DNA of 64,000 nucleotides from Bradyrhizobium nitroreducens (GTDB lineage: Bacteria; Pseudomonadota; Alphaproteobacteria; Rhizobiales; Xanthobacteraceae), in assembly GCF_002776695.1 (NCBI RefSeq), contig NZ_LFJC01000003.1, positions 937,746 to 1,001,745 of the forward strand, in the 5' to 3' direction. Position numbers and translations under genes: made by a program. This document shows positions 46,452-55,053 of this stretch, in pieces (the first letter of the stretch is position 1; each line of letters opens with the position of its first letter). The notes beneath the pieces are model-generated. The model had not been told where the DNA came from. It was given only the letters and a program-made list of their open reading frames with translations, and did no database searches.

Positions 46452-46946
46452 ATGTCCCTGATCGGCCGCCTCATCGTCATCTTCATCGGCTTCCTCGCCG
46501 CCTGCTTCGTCGGCGGCATGATCGTCGTCGTCGCGCTGCTGTTTCCGGAATTCGCCGATCTCGGCGCAGGTCCCGTCGACCAGGGCGCGATCGACATCCT
46601 GCTCGGCTTCGGCTTCATCTTCGTCTCGGGCTTTGCCCTGGTGCCGGCGGCGGTGATCGTTGCGATCACCGAAGCGCTCTACATCCGCAGCGCGCTCGCC
46701 TATGCCGTCGGTGGCGGCCTCGTCGGGCTCGCCTGCTATCTCGGCCTCGTTCCCTTCCACTCCGACACGTTCCAGTTCGAAGGCATCGTGCGGCGCCATC
46801 TGGAGATCATGACCGGCGCGGGCATCGTTGCCGGCGTGGTCTATTGGCTGATCGCTGGCCGCAACGCCGGCGCCTGGCGCATCCCGCCGCCGCCACGCAA
46901 CCCGCCTCCACCACTGCCGTCGCATTCAAGGCCGGATGCGCGGTGA
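46452..46946 (+). CDS. Hypothetical polytopic membrane protein
   Basis: A 164-residue inner-membrane protein with about four helices (for example LIVIFIGFLAACFVGGMIVVVAL at 6-28) and a Pro-rich C-terminal tail (PPPPRNPPPPLPS). No family recognised. It lies between two repeats and is on the same strand as the PAP2 gene. Confidence 0.72.
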   Translation: MSLIGRLIVIFIGFLAACFVGGMIVVVALLFPEFADLGAGPVDQGAIDILLGFGFIFVSGFALVPAAVIVAITEALYIRSALAYAVGGGLVGLACYLGLVPFHSDTFQFEGIVRRHLEIMTGAGIVAGVVYWLIAGRNAGAWRIPPPPRNPPPPLPSHSRPDAR

Positions 46947-46954
46947 TTTCTTAC

Positions 46955-47103
46955 CCTCCCCTGGAGGGGGAGGGTCGATCGCGCATAGCGCGAGCGGGGT
47001 GGGGTGACAGACTATCCGCGATAGCTGTGCGCGTGGCTTCACCCCACCTCGGTTCGCATTTCGCTTCGCTACATGCGAACCGATCCTCCCCCTCCAGGGG
47101 AGG
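46955..47103. repeat. Palindromic intergenic repeat
   Basis: Arms of 19 bases (CCTCCCCTGGAGGGGGAGG at 46955-46973 and its complement at 47085-47103) flank about 110 bases that contain CGCATAGCGCGAGCGGGG. It is similar in type to the element at 32993-33132. Confidence 0.75.
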
Positions 47104-47158
47104 ATGGGCACCGCCGTTGGGGTTTTCATCCCCGTCCCACTCCGCTAAACCGCGCGCC

Positions 47159-47935
47159 ATGAACCGTACCGGACTCTTCATCGCCCTGGCGCTGTGGCTC
47201 GTGATCGGCGTCGTTTTCGGCCTCTATCCCGAGCTCGATCTCAAGCTGGCATCGCTGTTCTTCGACCCCGAGACGAAGACCTTTCCGCTCAAGCTGAATG
47301 ACTGGGCCGGCTTCGCGCGCGATGCCGCGATGTGGGTCGCCTGGGCTTTCGTGCTGCCGTCGCTGGTGGCGCTCGTGGTCAAGATGATCAGGCCCGACCG
47401 TCCCTTGATGGTGTCGGGACGCGCGATCGTGTTCCTGCTGGCCACGATCATCCTGTCGGCCGGCATCCTCACCAACCTCACCTTCAAGACCTATTGGGGC
47501 CGGCCGCGCCCGGTGGTGGTGACCGAGTTCGCCGGCGATCAGCAATTCGTGCCGTGGTGGGATCCCCGCGGCGGCTGCGCGCGCAACTGCTCGTTCTTCT
47601 CGGGCGAAGGCGCGACCGCGTTCTGGACCCTGGCGCCCGCCGCGCTGGCGCCGCCGGCGTGGCGGCCGCTCGCCTACGCCGGAGCAGTCATCTTCGGCGC
47701 CGTGACCAGCGGGCTGCGCATGGCCTTCGGCGGGCACTTCTTTACCGACGTGTCGATCGCCGGCCTCGTCACCTTCGTGGTGATCTGGTTTGCCTACGCG
47801 CTGATTTACCGCTGGCCGCGAACGCGGTTTTCGGACGAGGCGGTCGATGCCGCCCTGACCCGGCTGAACATGCCCGCCTACCGGCTCCGCCAGCGCCTGT
47901 TCGGCCGCAGGACCGGTCCCGAGCCCTCGGTTTGA
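47159..47935 (+). CDS. PAP2-family membrane phosphatase
   Basis: A 258-residue phosphatidic-acid-phosphatase-type inner-membrane protein with about six helices. Active-site motifs are KTYWGRPRP (motif 1), CSFFSGEGATAF (motif 2, where the usual SGH has Glu for His) and RMAFGGHFFTDV (motif 3). The substrate may be a lipid phosphate (lipid A, PA or undecaprenyl diphosphate). The ATG at MNRTGLF is used; the open frame extends upstream through a repeat. Confidence 0.88.
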   Translation: MNRTGLFIALALWLVIGVVFGLYPELDLKLASLFFDPETKTFPLKLNDWAGFARDAAMWVAWAFVLPSLVALVVKMIRPDRPLMVSGRAIVFLLATIILSAGILTNLTFKTYWGRPRPVVVTEFAGDQQFVPWWDPRGGCARNCSFFSGEGATAFWTLAPAALAPPAWRPLAYAGAVIFGAVTSGLRMAFGGHFFTDVSIAGLVTFVVIWFAYALIYRWPRTRFSDEAVDAALTRLNMPAYRLRQRLFGRRTGPEPSV

Positions 47936-47970
47936 GCCATTAAATGCGTGCCGAGGCGTGCGAAATTTGA

Positions 47971-49365
<1,395 letters not shown>

Positions 49366-49378
49366 AACGCTCGCCGGT

Positions 49379-49509
49379 GTCCCGGACGCGATGCCGCGCG
49401 AAGCGGTGCATCGCAGAGCCGGGACCCAAGATACGTCAACCGCGTCGATAGAGTGGGCCCCGGCTCAGCACCGCATCACTGCGTGCTGCGCTGCGTCCGG
49501 GGCACGAGA
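49379..49509. repeat. Palindromic intergenic repeat, family A copy 2
   Basis: Same four blocks as 28071-28206: GTCCCGGACGCG, AGAGCCGGGACCCA, GGGCCCCGGCTCAGCA and GCGTCCGGGGCACGAGA. The two copies differ mainly in the centre. Confidence 0.8.
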
Positions 49510-49520
49510 TTACCAAACAG

Positions 49521-49548
49521 AAATGGCCGGGATCGCTCCCGGCCATTT
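49521..49548. terminator. Terminator hairpin, left flank of the island
   Basis: A perfect 12-base stem AAATGGCCGGGA/TCCCGGCCATTT around loop TCGC. It lies downstream of argG on the plus strand and of the OmpA stub on the minus strand. The following bases TGCGTTGTGTGTGCCGTTA recur after the copy at 52032, so about 48 bases form an imperfect direct repeat around the two-gene island. Confidence 0.75.
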
Positions 49549-49563
49549 GCGTTGTGTGTGCCG

Positions 49564-49671
49564 TTACCGCGGCGGTGCGGTGCCGGGCGCGGGCGGCGGC
49601 AGCGAGGCCTGACCGCCGTTGAGCAGCGGCGTGATGTTGCGGATGGCCACGCGACGGTTGATCCTCTGAGC
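49564..49671 (-). pseudogene. 3' remnant of an OmpA-family protein gene
   Basis: The minus strand encodes AQRINRRVAIRNITPLLNGG and then a short Pro/Ala-rich tail ending in TAA. The NRRVAI segment is the late motif of the OmpA/MotB peptidoglycan-binding domain. The rest of that domain is missing, and the sequence further upstream has different base use and runs into the leader of the island gene at 49742. The gene was probably truncated when the island arrived. Confidence 0.6.
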
Positions 49672-49741
49672 GTAGGGTTGTGGATGGGAATATTTCTCGT
49701 ATATGGTGCAATTTCCTCGCATTAGGAGGTAAGTTTTTCAA

Positions 49742-50491
49742 ATGTCGGATATTGGGCGTTTGATTTGTGGCGAACCGCTCGCTGATGGGCTTGCTAAATC
49801 CGCGCTCAACCAGCTCGCGCTTTCGATCGACGCATTTGCTGCAAGAGCCGTGAAGATCCTGAAGGACGAAGCGTCGGTCGAAGCGATTGCTCTGGGGCCC
49901 TTCTTCGCTCGAGTCGTGCTTGAGAATTCGTGCGCCGCACTTGTGGGTCGGTTGGACACATTTCGAATATTGTATCTAAGCGAGTTTCAGGGGCAACCCG
50001 AATACGAACCCGGAAAACGAGCGAGATCTGCGTTTTCTTGGTTCGGTGATGTAATGCCAGCGGACGAAAAGAATGCGGACCTTTGGAACATTGATCACGA
50101 TGTTTCGAAGATCAGCCGCGCACTGTTTTCCAAGCACATCGATCGCGTTTGTTGGCAGCCGGCAGTTGAAAATATGCTAGACTACGTTTCTGCAAGCGGA
50201 TCGGATCCGCTTCTTCGAGAGATACTTTCGCTTAGTTCAGAAAGTTACATCAAGATTACGAAGGGCCAAGGGCAGCAATTGTATTCGACCCTCTCAAAGG
50301 GCGTTCACTGGGAATTCTTCAATAGTGCGCTGGTTTTTGATGAAGCCACGGTGAAGAACGCTATCCGTGATACTTGTCTCTTGGTAGGTCACTTAGGCTT
50401 GGCGTCTCATTTTATTCCAACCGCCTACGCCTCACTTCAACCGCAACTCGCCCTGGAAGCATATCTATCCTTCCGAAAGACATTGTCATGA
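49742..50491 (+). CDS. Helical protein of unknown function, gene 1 of a two-gene island
   Basis: A 249-residue soluble, probably all-helical protein. No family is recognised. Segments FFARVVLENSCAALVGRLD (about 54-72) and STLSKGVHWEFFN (about 183-195) recall the helical HEPN/DUF5677-like group, where an LSxxVH-type motif is common, but this is weak. An AGGAGG site lies 12 bases before the ATG. The stop overlaps the ATPase start (ATGA), so the pair is coupled. Base use is visibly less GC-rich than in argG and the sox genes, which suggests transfer. Confidence 0.7.
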   Translation: MSDIGRLICGEPLADGLAKSALNQLALSIDAFAARAVKILKDEASVEAIALGPFFARVVLENSCAALVGRLDTFRILYLSEFQGQPEYEPGKRARSAFSWFGDVMPADEKNADLWNIDHDVSKISRALFSKHIDRVCWQPAVENMLDYVSASGSDPLLREILSLSSESYIKITKGQGQQLYSTLSKGVHWEFFNSALVFDEATVKNAIRDTCLLVGHLGLASHFIPTAYASLQPQLALEAYLSFRKTLS

Positions 50492-51990
50492 GTGTTCAAA
50501 GCATCGATGATGCAGATTCAGGGTTGATTCTCGCTGCGGAAGAGTGTCCGCCGGAATCGTTCTCCAAGTATCACAGCTTCTCTTCGCATGATGACGTAAT
50601 CATTCGTAAGTTGAGCGCGCATGGTCCAGTTCTGGTGCGCGGTGGCCGCGGAAGCGGGAAGAGTGCGCTTTTGATAGAAGCCTATCGTCGTATGAAAGAA
50701 AGCGAGACGGTATTCCCAGTTTATCTAAGCTTGCGGTACCTACCTCTACTGCAATCTGACGGTGAAGAGTATATTGGTCATTTCTGTCAGATACTTTCTG
50801 TTGCGATTCAAAAGGAAATACTGAACAGGTCCTTTGCGCATGATTTTGCGCTGGCACCGGATCAGACCGCGTTGCAGTTCGGTCTAATGGATCTTTCTCA
50901 AAGGCTGAATAAGAGAATTGTTCTGTTATTCGACGATGCCGCTCATATTGGGCGAGAGAAGCCCTTGGAGGTCTTCTTCGATTTGTTCAGGGCGCTCTCC
51001 AGCAGTCTTGTCTCTTGCAAGGCTTCAATCTATCCGGGGGTGACGAAGTTTGGCGTAAGATTCGACGTTTTTAATGATTCTACAGTAATTGATATCGAAC
51101 GATCAGATGTATCCGCCGAGTCGTCTTTCTTTCCAGAAGTGGTGCGAGCAAGGTATCCAAAGTTGGGCGACCGGGCGACCTTCTCTGACCGGCTACTACC
51201 GGCGCAGTTCGCCAACCTCCTAGGGCGAGCTGTTGTCGGCAATCTCCGTGGGCTTATCTTGGCGTGCAACCGCTTTGACGGCCACGATAAGATCGGAATT
51301 CCGGATGTGAACAAATGCATCTTGGATATGGCGACGGATCACTATTGGCCCTTAATGGAAGAAGTGGCCCCAAAACTAGGCGTCTACGAACCGTTGGTAG
51401 AGCCCGCTCGCGAGGTAATGGAAATCATCGTTGAGCAAGCTTCACGATCAGTCCGAGACGGTCGGACAGTTGCGCCGGACCGAGTCTTAGTTCATCGACA
51501 GATTGTCGGACAGTTTAGCAAGATCTTTGAGATTCTTGAATATTTGGGGTTTCTTGCAAGGCGTGAAGCTTCGCGAGCGTTGAAGTCGGGAGGGCGCGGA
51601 CCGGTATTCGCAATCAACCTATGCAATCTTTTGGACAGTGTCCCCTCAAAGCGGCTCACTTTTGAGATGATTGATCAATGGATTGGGGCCGTTCCAGAGC
51701 CCGCGGAATTTCATGTGTCCGGTCAAGCATTTCATAATGTGCAGCTTCCGGTGTTGCCGGTCGAGCATGGACTCGCAATCTTGGACAAGGCTGTCACGGT
51801 TCTGCGTAAGTCACCGGCTTATCCATACGGACTCACGGATAACTTGATTGATCGTCTGACTGGAGCAGGCATCACCACCGTTGGTCAACTTGCGACGACA
51901 GATGATCGCAAGCTCGATCAAATTGATTACATCGGGGGCGCCACTATCAAGCGCATTCGAGAAGTGCTGTATCAGGCCATCTGGATGTGA
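50488..51990 (+). CDS. P-loop ATPase (ORC/CDC6-like) with C-terminal alpha-CTD-like helix-hairpin-helix
   Basis: A 500-residue cytoplasmic NTPase. Walker A is GGRGSGKS (52-59), Walker B is VLLFDD (145-150), and ASIYPGVTKFG (179-189) sits where a sensor region is expected. A helical middle part (about 240-400, with FEILEYLGFLARR like a winged helix) follows. The last 50 residues (LTGAGITTVGQL, YIGGATIKRIRE) match the helix-hairpin-helix of the RNA polymerase alpha C-terminal domain. The layout recalls ORC/CDC6-type AAA+ ATPases found in defence gene sets. It probably binds nucleic acid and partners with the upstream protein; the function is inferred. Confidence 0.75.
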   Translation: MSVQSIDDADSGLILAAEECPPESFSKYHSFSSHDDVIIRKLSAHGPVLVRGGRGSGKSALLIEAYRRMKESETVFPVYLSLRYLPLLQSDGEEYIGHFCQILSVAIQKEILNRSFAHDFALAPDQTALQFGLMDLSQRLNKRIVLLFDDAAHIGREKPLEVFFDLFRALSSSLVSCKASIYPGVTKFGVRFDVFNDSTVIDIERSDVSAESSFFPEVVRARYPKLGDRATFSDRLLPAQFANLLGRAVVGNLRGLILACNRFDGHDKIGIPDVNKCILDMATDHYWPLMEEVAPKLGVYEPLVEPAREVMEIIVEQASRSVRDGRTVAPDRVLVHRQIVGQFSKIFEILEYLGFLARREASRALKSGGRGPVFAINLCNLLDSVPSKRLTFEMIDQWIGAVPEPAEFHVSGQAFHNVQLPVLPVEHGLAILDKAVTVLRKSPAYPYGLTDNLIDRLTGAGITTVGQLATTDDRKLDQIDYIGGATIKRIREVLYQAIWM

Positions 51991-52031
51991 AAAATTCACA
52001 ATGGCTCTTCGATGACTATCATTGAAAACAA

Positions 52032-52059
52032 AAATGGCCGGGAGCGATCCCGGCCATTT
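52032..52059. terminator. Terminator hairpin, right flank of the island
   Basis: The same perfect 12-base stem as at 49521 but with loop GCGA, the reverse complement of the left loop TCGC. Flanking bases to about 52079 (TGCGTTTGTTTGTGCCGTTA) repeat the left flank in direct orientation. It terminates transcription of the ATPase gene and could mark the island end. Confidence 0.7.
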
Positions 52060-52128
52060 GCGTTTGTTTGTGCCGTTAGCGCGATGAGATTTGGATGAAT
52101 CATCATCGCGCTTTAGGTTGTTGTTTGC

Positions 52129-52173
52129 GCATGATCTTTCCGGAAAACCGCTTCGCACTTTTCCGGATCATGC
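52129..52173. repeat. Palindromic repeat at the end of the YeeE pair
   Basis: GCATGATC and CCGGAAAA on the left pair with TTTTCCGG and GATCATGC on the right around a short loop. A common Bradyrhizobium-type short palindrome. It ends one base before the stop of the YeeE gene at 52175 and may act as its terminator. Confidence 0.65.
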
Positions 52174-52174
52174 T

Positions 52175-52726
52175 TTAGCCCCTCTTCTGCCGGGCTTCAG
52201 TGGATTCGACCCACCAGAAGAACAGCCCGGCACCGATTGCCAGTGCGGCGAACCAGGCGATATCGGGAATATTCGTCACGTCGGGAAGGCGAACCTTGCC
52301 CAGTGTCCAGACGTTGAGCACGTGGGCCTTCAGCCAATCGAAACTCAGCGCGTAGAGGATGGCGCCGGCGACCATGCCGAGCGCACCGACCAGTGCATGA
52401 ACGCTTCCGGTTGCAATGGCGCCGAGCGCCGTTCCAGGACAGTAGCCGTAGACCACCATGCCGACGCCGAACAACGCGGCGCCGAGCGCGACCGCCAGCA
52501 TGTTGGCATCCTTCACGTAGTATTTCGTGTTGCCGGTATCGACGAGCAGCAGCACGCCGATGCCGCCGACCACGATTGCCGTGCCCATCACCTTCAGCAC
52601 GGTGAAGTCGCGCAACCGGAATTGATTCTCGATCACGTTACAGCTCGTCACCTTGCCTCGCTGCAGGAGGAAGCCGAAGGCTGCACCCATCAGTACCGGA
52701 CCGAGGATCGTCATCATTGTGGTCAT
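52175..52726 (-). CDS. YeeE/YedE half-size transporter (PmpA/PmpB-like)
   Basis: A 183-residue inner-membrane protein with about five helices. Conserved features are the N-terminal QRGKVTSCNVI (Cys in helix 1) and GYCPGTALGAIATG in the middle, the cysteine-glycine motif of YeeE/YedE sulfur transporters. Family members move thiosulfate or other sulfur species. A strong AGGAGG site precedes the ATG. It follows a second half-size YeeE gene by 11 bases, and together they equal one full YeeE protein. Confidence 0.85.
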   Translation of the reverse strand: MTTMMTILGPVLMGAAFGFLLQRGKVTSCNVIENQFRLRDFTVLKVMGTAIVVGGIGVLLLVDTGNTKYYVKDANMLAVALGAALFGVGMVVYGYCPGTALGAIATGSVHALVGALGMVAGAILYALSFDWLKAHVLNVWTLGKVRLPDVTNIPDIAWFAALAIGAGLFFWWVESTEARQKRG

Positions 52727-52737
52727 CTCAATCCTCC

Positions 52738-53289
52738 TCACCGCGTACGGAACATGAGGGCGGAGACAGCGAGTCCCGTGGCGAACATGACCGCCAGGAA
52801 CAGCCAGCTCGAGACCGCAAGCTGCAAGCCGCCGGAGATTCCGTGCCCGCTGGTGCAACCGCCGGCAAGCCGGGCGCCGTACATGATCACGACGCCACCG
52901 AGGAACGCGGCGACGAAACGCTTCGTAACTGACGGGCCGAACCGCTCCTTCCAGACATCCGGCACGAGCTCGAGCCGCCACGTGCCCGATATCATCGCCG
53001 AGAGGAACGCGCCGAGCGGTATGCCGACGAGGAACCAGACGCCGTAGTCCCACTTGAGCGGCATGCTCTTCCAGTAGGAATTCTGCGCCACAGCCTCCGG
53101 CCCGACCACCGGCACAGCGAACAGTGAGGCGATGCGCGAATAGGCGGTGGTGACGCCGAGCGGATCCCCGAATACCGCAAAAGCAATCCAACTCAACAGC
53201 CCTATTCCGGCGCCGACGAGATAGGGCGACCAGTCGATACGCGCGGCGCGCGGCGCTTCGCGAACGTAGCCTTCCGTGATGGCGGTCAT
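52738..53289 (-). CDS. YeeE/YedE half-size transporter, first of the pair
   Basis: A 183-residue inner-membrane protein with about four or five helices, a long polar N-terminus (MTAITEGYVREAPRAARIDW) and the motif GGCTSGHGISGG near residue 140, the counterpart of the Cys-Gly motif in YeeE repeats. Pairs like this are called PmpA/PmpB in the bigR regulon of other Alphaproteobacteria. The ATG MTAITEG is chosen over one 20 codons upstream. Preceded by a likely operator at 53372. Confidence 0.82.
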   Translation of the reverse strand: MTAITEGYVREAPRAARIDWSPYLVGAGIGLLSWIAFAVFGDPLGVTTAYSRIASLFAVPVVGPEAVAQNSYWKSMPLKWDYGVWFLVGIPLGAFLSAMISGTWRLELVPDVWKERFGPSVTKRFVAAFLGGVVIMYGARLAGGCTSGHGISGGLQLAVSSWLFLAVMFATGLAVSALMFRTR

Positions 53290-53371
53290 GTGCGTTTCCC
53301 CGGGACGGCGGCAGTCTACCCGCGTTCCTGCGGCTCGATCGGCTCGCATCGTGGAAAATCATATTCAAGGA

Positions 53372-53393
53372 TTTAGATTTAGCAATCTCTAAA
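53372..53393 (-). promoter_or_regulatory. AT-rich inverted repeat, predicted BigR/ArsR-type operator
   Basis: The 22 bases TTTAGATT-TAGC-AATCTCTAAA form an inverted repeat: TTTAGA with TCTAAA at the outside and GATT with AATC inside. It stands about 80 bases upstream of the YeeE pair in an AT-rich stretch unlike its surroundings. Operators of this type are known for BigR/SqrR, sulfur-responsive ArsR-family repressors. No regulator gene is in the window, so the call is an inference. Confidence 0.6.
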
Positions 53394-53401
53394 ATATAAA
53401 A

Positions 53402-54520
53402 TCACGCGCCCGATGCCGGCGACTTTGCCGCTTGGTGCGGCCGCGGCATGCCGGCACGGTCGACGAGCAGATCGGTCAACCCCGCGCCCAACCACATGCC
53501 GCCGAGCACAAGCCAGGCGGTGAGCGCGAACACCGAGGCACCGGTGACGCCGGCGCCGACGGCGCAGCCGCCCGCGAGCATCGCGCCGAAGCCCATCAGC
53601 ACGGCCCCCAGCAGATAGCGCCGCATGCCGAGCCCGTCAGAGAATCCCTCGAGCTTCAGTTCATGGCTACGCGCCGCGGCCAGAAACGAGCCGAGAAAAA
53701 CGCCGGGGACGATGCCGAGGTCGAAGCCGAGCCGGAGTTGCGCGCTGTTGAGCACCAGCATCAGCACCTCGGCCGACGGTCCGCTGAAGGTGAGGCTCTT
53801 CAGCGTCACCGGCGCGAAGGAGGCCTGCGACAGCTGGTAGGTGAAGAGCCAGCCGGCGACGACGGCCGCCCCGGTTGCAAGCGCGGCAAGGAGCAGCCGG
53901 CGTGGCAGCTGGCTGCGAAAGGCGAAGGACAGGCCCGCAATCAGCCATACGGCTCCGAAGGCGAGCTTCTCGGGCGTGCCGGCGCCGAACATCGCCATGA
54001 TGTCACGCGACGGGCCGCCATCGACCAGCCACAGATTGGTCACCCATTCGCGCGCGGGCGACAGCAGGCCGCGATAGGAGGCTTGCGCGGTCACCGCGAA
54101 CACCAGCCCCGACAGCAAGGCCCGGAGATTGCCGTTGGCCGAGAGCACCAACAGCCGGCTGGCGCAGCCTCGCGCCAAAATCATCCCGCAACCGAACATC
54201 ACCCCGCCGAGAAGCGCGCCGGAAATGCTGCCCTGCTGTGCGAGCTGGCGCGCCTCGGAGACGTCGAGCCAGCCGAGCGCGACCAGGCCTTGCGTGCCCA
54301 CCAGCGCCGCCGCGAAGGTCAGCAGCCAGACCGCAAGGCGCGGCCCGCCCTCACCGCGGGAGAATTCGACTGCGGCGGCGCGCAGGCAGAAGCGGCTGCG
54401 CTGCGCGAAGAACCCGAACAGTCCTCCCACCACGAGGCCGCCGAGCCATGACAGCCGGTCTTCACCCAAGAGATCGATGATCGACGTCAGCACGTCCGCC
54501 TCGGCTGTTCCTGCGCGCAT
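53402..54520 (-). CDS. Full-length YeeE/YedE-family sulfur transporter (TsuA-like)
   Basis: A 372-residue inner-membrane protein with about nine helices. The two-fold repeat is visible: FGCGMILARGCASR and GCAVGAGVTGASV, with cysteines at equivalent places, as in the thiosulfate channel TsuA. Early RSRFCLRAAA carries a further cysteine. It is the last gene of the sox-linked series before the operator at 53372, and probably imports or exports thiosulfate or another sulfur species for Sox metabolism. Confidence 0.88.
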   Translation of the reverse strand: MRAGTAEADVLTSIIDLLGEDRLSWLGGLVVGGLFGFFAQRSRFCLRAAAVEFSRGEGGPRLAVWLLTFAAALVGTQGLVALGWLDVSEARQLAQQGSISGALLGGVMFGCGMILARGCASRLLVLSANGNLRALLSGLVFAVTAQASYRGLLSPAREWVTNLWLVDGGPSRDIMAMFGAGTPEKLAFGAVWLIAGLSFAFRSQLPRRLLLAALATGAAVVAGWLFTYQLSQASFAPVTLKSLTFSGPSAEVLMLVLNSAQLRLGFDLGIVPGVFLGSFLAAARSHELKLEGFSDGLGMRRYLLGAVLMGFGAMLAGGCAVGAGVTGASVFALTAWLVLGGMWLGAGLTDLLVDRAGMPRPHQAAKSPASGA

Positions 54521-54599
54521 GCGAGTCTAGCGATCCCCGCGCCGCGTCCCATGAGGCAGATCAAGGCTCGGCGCCGCCGCATACCCGAACACAGCGGCC

Positions 54600-55043
54600 T
54601 CAGGGGCGCAAATAGGCAAATCCCTGCTGTTGCAGCTCGGCGAGCCGCACCACGCCGCCCTTCTCGGCCACCACGAAACCGGGCGTGAGATCGTCCAGCT
54701 TGACGCCTTGCGCCTTCATGGTGTTGGCGCAGGCGTCGAAGCCGACACCGGCATCGACGAGTTTCGTCATCATCGCAATCGTGTGGTCCTGGGCCGCGAG
54801 CGCGTGGAAGGCGCGCAGCGCCGGCCCGTGCACGACCAGCCTGATGTCGGCCTTGCCGGGTCCGCCGACGCCGTCGACGTGGTTCTGCAGATTGCCCAGA
54901 ACGAAGACGACGCGATCGGCATCGGCGAGATGATAGACCACGCGCTGACGCGCGGGCGCTTCCGTCGCCGCGGATGCCTGGCGCACCGTGAAGGCGCCAA
55001 ATAACCCGGCAAGGCTCGCGCGAAGCATGGATCGACGCTGCAT
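54600..55043 (-). CDS. Exported DsrE-family protein 1
   Basis: A 147-residue protein with an N-terminal signal of twin-arginine style (QRRSMLRASLAGLFGAF, cleavage near ASA at 23-25) and a DsrE/DsrF-like domain. VVYHLADADR opens the fold; the family cysteine is in FDACANTMKAQG. It may carry or sense sulfane sulfur in the periplasm. A GGAGGGGG ribosome site precedes the ATG. It begins 10 bases after the hydrolase gene ends, so they are probably one transcript. Confidence 0.82.
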   Translation of the reverse strand: MQRRSMLRASLAGLFGAFTVRQASAATEAPARQRVVYHLADADRVVFVLGNLQNHVDGVGGPGKADIRLVVHGPALRAFHALAAQDHTIAMMTKLVDAGVGFDACANTMKAQGVKLDDLTPGFVVAEKGGVVRLAELQQQGFAYLRP

Positions 55044-55053
55044 GGTCCCCCTC

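Noticed and set aside
49742..50491. A firm HEPN-toxin call for the first island gene
   Set aside because: The LSxxVH-like segment is suggestive, but the R-x(4-6)-H ribonuclease motif is not clear, so the protein is left as unknown.
49521..52059. The direct repeats as att sites of an integrated element
   Set aside because: No integrase, transposase or tRNA target is present, and the repeat is mainly a terminator hairpin. Kept only as a flanking structure.
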